6,860 nt of DNA from contig JAITMI010000399.1 of the NCBI GenBank assembly GCA_031277435.1, positions 1 to 6,860 of the forward strand, read 5' to 3'. Positions 5,860 to 6,860 of this stretch are shown here, one piece after another; positions within the stretch are counted from its first letter, which is position 1; every line of letters begins with the position of its first letter. Made by a program: the position numbers and the translations under genes. The DNA comes from Pseudomonadales bacterium (lineage in GTDB: Bacteria > Pseudomonadota > Gammaproteobacteria > Pseudomonadales > Pseudohongiellaceae). Under the pieces are notes generated by a model. That model was not told where the DNA came from. It made no database searches and saw only the letters and a list, made by a program, of their open reading frames with translations.

Positions 5860-6239
5860 TGAGCAACGAGCCCCTGAACCTCGCCACGGACGCCGCGGAC
5901 GCGGAGGCGGTATTCTTGCGCCAGGTGCGCAAGGATCTCGATCAAAGCTGCGCCGCGCTGGACGGTTACACGCTGTCGCGCCTCAACCGCATCCGCCACG
6001 CCGCGCTGGAACGCAAGCGGCAAGGCCGCCGCTCGCCCTTGCTGCTGCCCTTTGGCGGCCTGGCGATGGCTTCGGTGTTGGTGTTTTGCGTGATGCTGTT
6101 CAATGCCACTCCGCCAGAGCCGCGGCGCTTGCCGGTGGCCGCTGAACAGCTCGAAGACATCGATTTGCTCAGCGCCTCCGAAGAACTCGAATTTTATGAA
6201 GACCTGGAGTTTTACCAGTGGCTGGCCGGTCATCAATGA
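5856..6239 (+). CDS. DUF3619 family single-pass membrane protein, probable anti-sigma factor
   Basis: This 127-residue protein has a cytoplasmic N-terminal part (1-60) with helices LRQVRKDLDQSCAALDGYTLSRLNRIRHAALERKR, one membrane helix at about 62-83, and a short periplasmic tail. The order and the LDGYTLSRLNRIRHAAL stretch match the DUF3619 family found beside sigma factors. The tail ends in an acidic, aromatic signature with the near-repeat LEFYED/LEFYQW (111-122). No HxxxCxxC zinc motif is present, so if it is an anti-sigma factor it is of the zinc-free kind. The ATG at 5856 overlaps the sigma stop (ATGA), and a second ATG follows at 5859; GGGAG at 5841-5845 serves either. The overlap suggests equal production of the two proteins. 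Sequestering the sigma factor at the inner membrane is inferred from position and topology, not shown. Confidence 0.78.
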   Translation: MMSNEPLNLATDAADAEAVFLRQVRKDLDQSCAALDGYTLSRLNRIRHAALERKRQGRRSPLLLPFGGLAMASVLVFCVMLFNATPPEPRRLPVAAEQLEDIDLLSASEELEFYEDLEFYQWLAGHQ

Positions 6240-6287
6240 TCCGTGTTGAATCTGCTTCCTTGCAATCGCGCCTTTCGCGCTAATCCC

Positions 6288-6767
6288 ATGAATGTGAAAC
6301 TGCTACTCATATTGCTCATGCTGCCCGCCATCGCGCTGGGGCAGGCCGCCACCGAGTGGGACTCTCTCACGCAAGAGCAGCGGATGATTCTGGAATCCGT
6401 ACAGGAACGCTGGAGTGAATTGTCGCCGCAGCGGCAGCAGAATCTTTTGCGCGGCGTCGAACGCTGGCAGGGCTTGACGGTGGAACAGCAGGATCAAGTG
6501 GAAGACCGCTTTCAGGACTGGCTAGAGCGCAGCGCCGAAGCGCGCAGCCGCATCCGCGACCGTTTCGAGCGCTTCCGCGAATTCAACCCCGAAAGTCAGC
6601 GCCGGATGCGTGAGCGTTTTCGTGATTTCCAGAATCTGGACGAAGCCGAACGCCAGAATCTGCGCGAGCGCTTCCGCGATCAGGGGCCAGGCGCCGCACC
6701 CGGCGGCCCTGGCGCTTTCCCACGCCCCGGCGCCGGCCCTGGCCCCGTGCCGCGTGGGTTTCCATAA
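6288..6767 (+). CDS. DUF3106 family secreted protein with six 18-residue repeats
   Basis: From ATG 6288 this is 159 residues. A short signal peptide (MNVKLLLILLMLPAIALG) is probably cut after residue 18, giving a periplasmic protein. An in-frame GTG at 6243 would add 15 residues in front of the signal peptide and is less likely, though neither start has a good ribosome binding site. The mature part is six consecutive units of exactly 18 residues (residues 24-131), each starting with W or F and reading roughly W-x-x-L-S/T-x-E-x-R-x-x-L. Later units are very Arg-rich (RERFRD twice). A Gly/Pro-rich tail (132-159) ends the protein. The family is DUF3106, of unknown function and often next to DUF3619 and a sigma factor, as here. 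The repeat starts LTQEQR and LTVEQQ resemble the LTxxQ motif of Spy/CpxP-like periplasmic chaperones; that relation is inference. Confidence 0.8.
   Translation: MNVKLLLILLMLPAIALGQAATEWDSLTQEQRMILESVQERWSELSPQRQQNLLRGVERWQGLTVEQQDQVEDRFQDWLERSAEARSRIRDRFERFREFNPESQRRMRERFRDFQNLDEAERQNLRERFRDQGPGAAPGGPGAFPRPGAGPGPVPRGFP
6357..6680 (+). repeat. Six tandem 54-base (18-codon) units in the DUF3106 gene
   Basis: Units run at 6357, 6411, 6465, 6519, 6573 and 6627, each 54 bases with no gap. Units 1-4 begin with Trp and units 5-6 with Phe. The ends of units 5 and 6 (6609-6626 and 6663-6680) encode the same RERFRD with four differences, all silent third-position changes. The repeats are thus old at the DNA level but conserved in protein. 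Confidence 0.85.
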
Positions 6768-6860
6768 GAGCGCTTACTACCCGAATCAACGGGGTTGCTC
6801 ACTTCTTCCGCTGAGGCTACGGAAAACTCCCACTTTTTTGTAAGGTGGGGCAAAAGGGCG
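6768..6860 (+). other. Non-coding right edge with weak hairpins
   Basis: After the DUF3106 stop, TTCCG (6806-6810) can pair with CGGAA (6820-6824), followed nine bases later by TTTTTT (6834-6839). Separately, CCCAC (6829-6833) can pair with GTGGG (6845-6849). Either could be part of a weak terminator for the sigma operon, but neither is canonical. No gene is seen before the window ends. Confidence 0.25.

Noticed and set aside
1..6860. CRISPR arrays, tRNAs, transposase genes, phage genes or defence systems
   Set aside because: I looked for direct repeats with regular spacers, cloverleaf-like segments, and transposase or nuclease motifs on both strands and found none.

Overview
The window looks like chromosomal DNA from a proteobacterium, most probably a gammaproteobacterium (a betaproteobacterium is possible). 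This rests on the gene families: a sigma factor/DUF3619/DUF3106 trio, a DUF3429 membrane protein, a triheme AdhB-like cytochrome c and a SIMPL-domain periplasmic protein. Base composition is moderately GC-rich, about 60% or more in the right half and nearer 50% around 2880-3544. I see no rRNA, tRNA, CRISPR array, insertion sequence or phage gene.

Layout. The left part reads on the minus strand: a conserved hypothetical cytoplasmic protein (2307-2774), a lipoprotein-type triheme cytochrome c (834-2174) and a SIMPL-domain exported protein (11-724). A 317-base divergent intergenic region (2775-3091) separates these from a plus-strand series: a five-helix DUF3429 membrane protein (3092-3544), a D-2-hydroxyacid dehydrogenase of the glyoxylate/hydroxypyruvate reductase type (3567-4532) and a uracil-DNA glycosylase superfamily protein (4537-5127). 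These three are tightly spaced (22 and 4 bases) and probably co-transcribed. After a short hairpin-containing gap comes a second plus-strand unit: an ECF-like sigma factor (about 5215-5859), a single-pass DUF3619 protein that overlaps it by ATGA and is probably its anti-sigma factor (5856-6239), and a secreted DUF3106 protein (6288-6767).

The most interesting unit is the sigma/membrane protein/periplasmic protein cassette at the right end. The secreted protein consists of six back-to-back units of exactly 18 residues followed by a Gly/Pro-rich tail. Its LTxEQ-type unit starts recall the LTxxQ motif of Spy/CpxP-like periplasmic stress proteins. I infer, but cannot show, that the cassette is an envelope-stress signalling module. 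The other genes belong to recognisable families. Within them, the orphan triheme cytochrome, the glycosylase with Fe-S-type cysteines plus a SMUG1-like motif, and the duplicated start of the DUF3429 gene deserve a second look.
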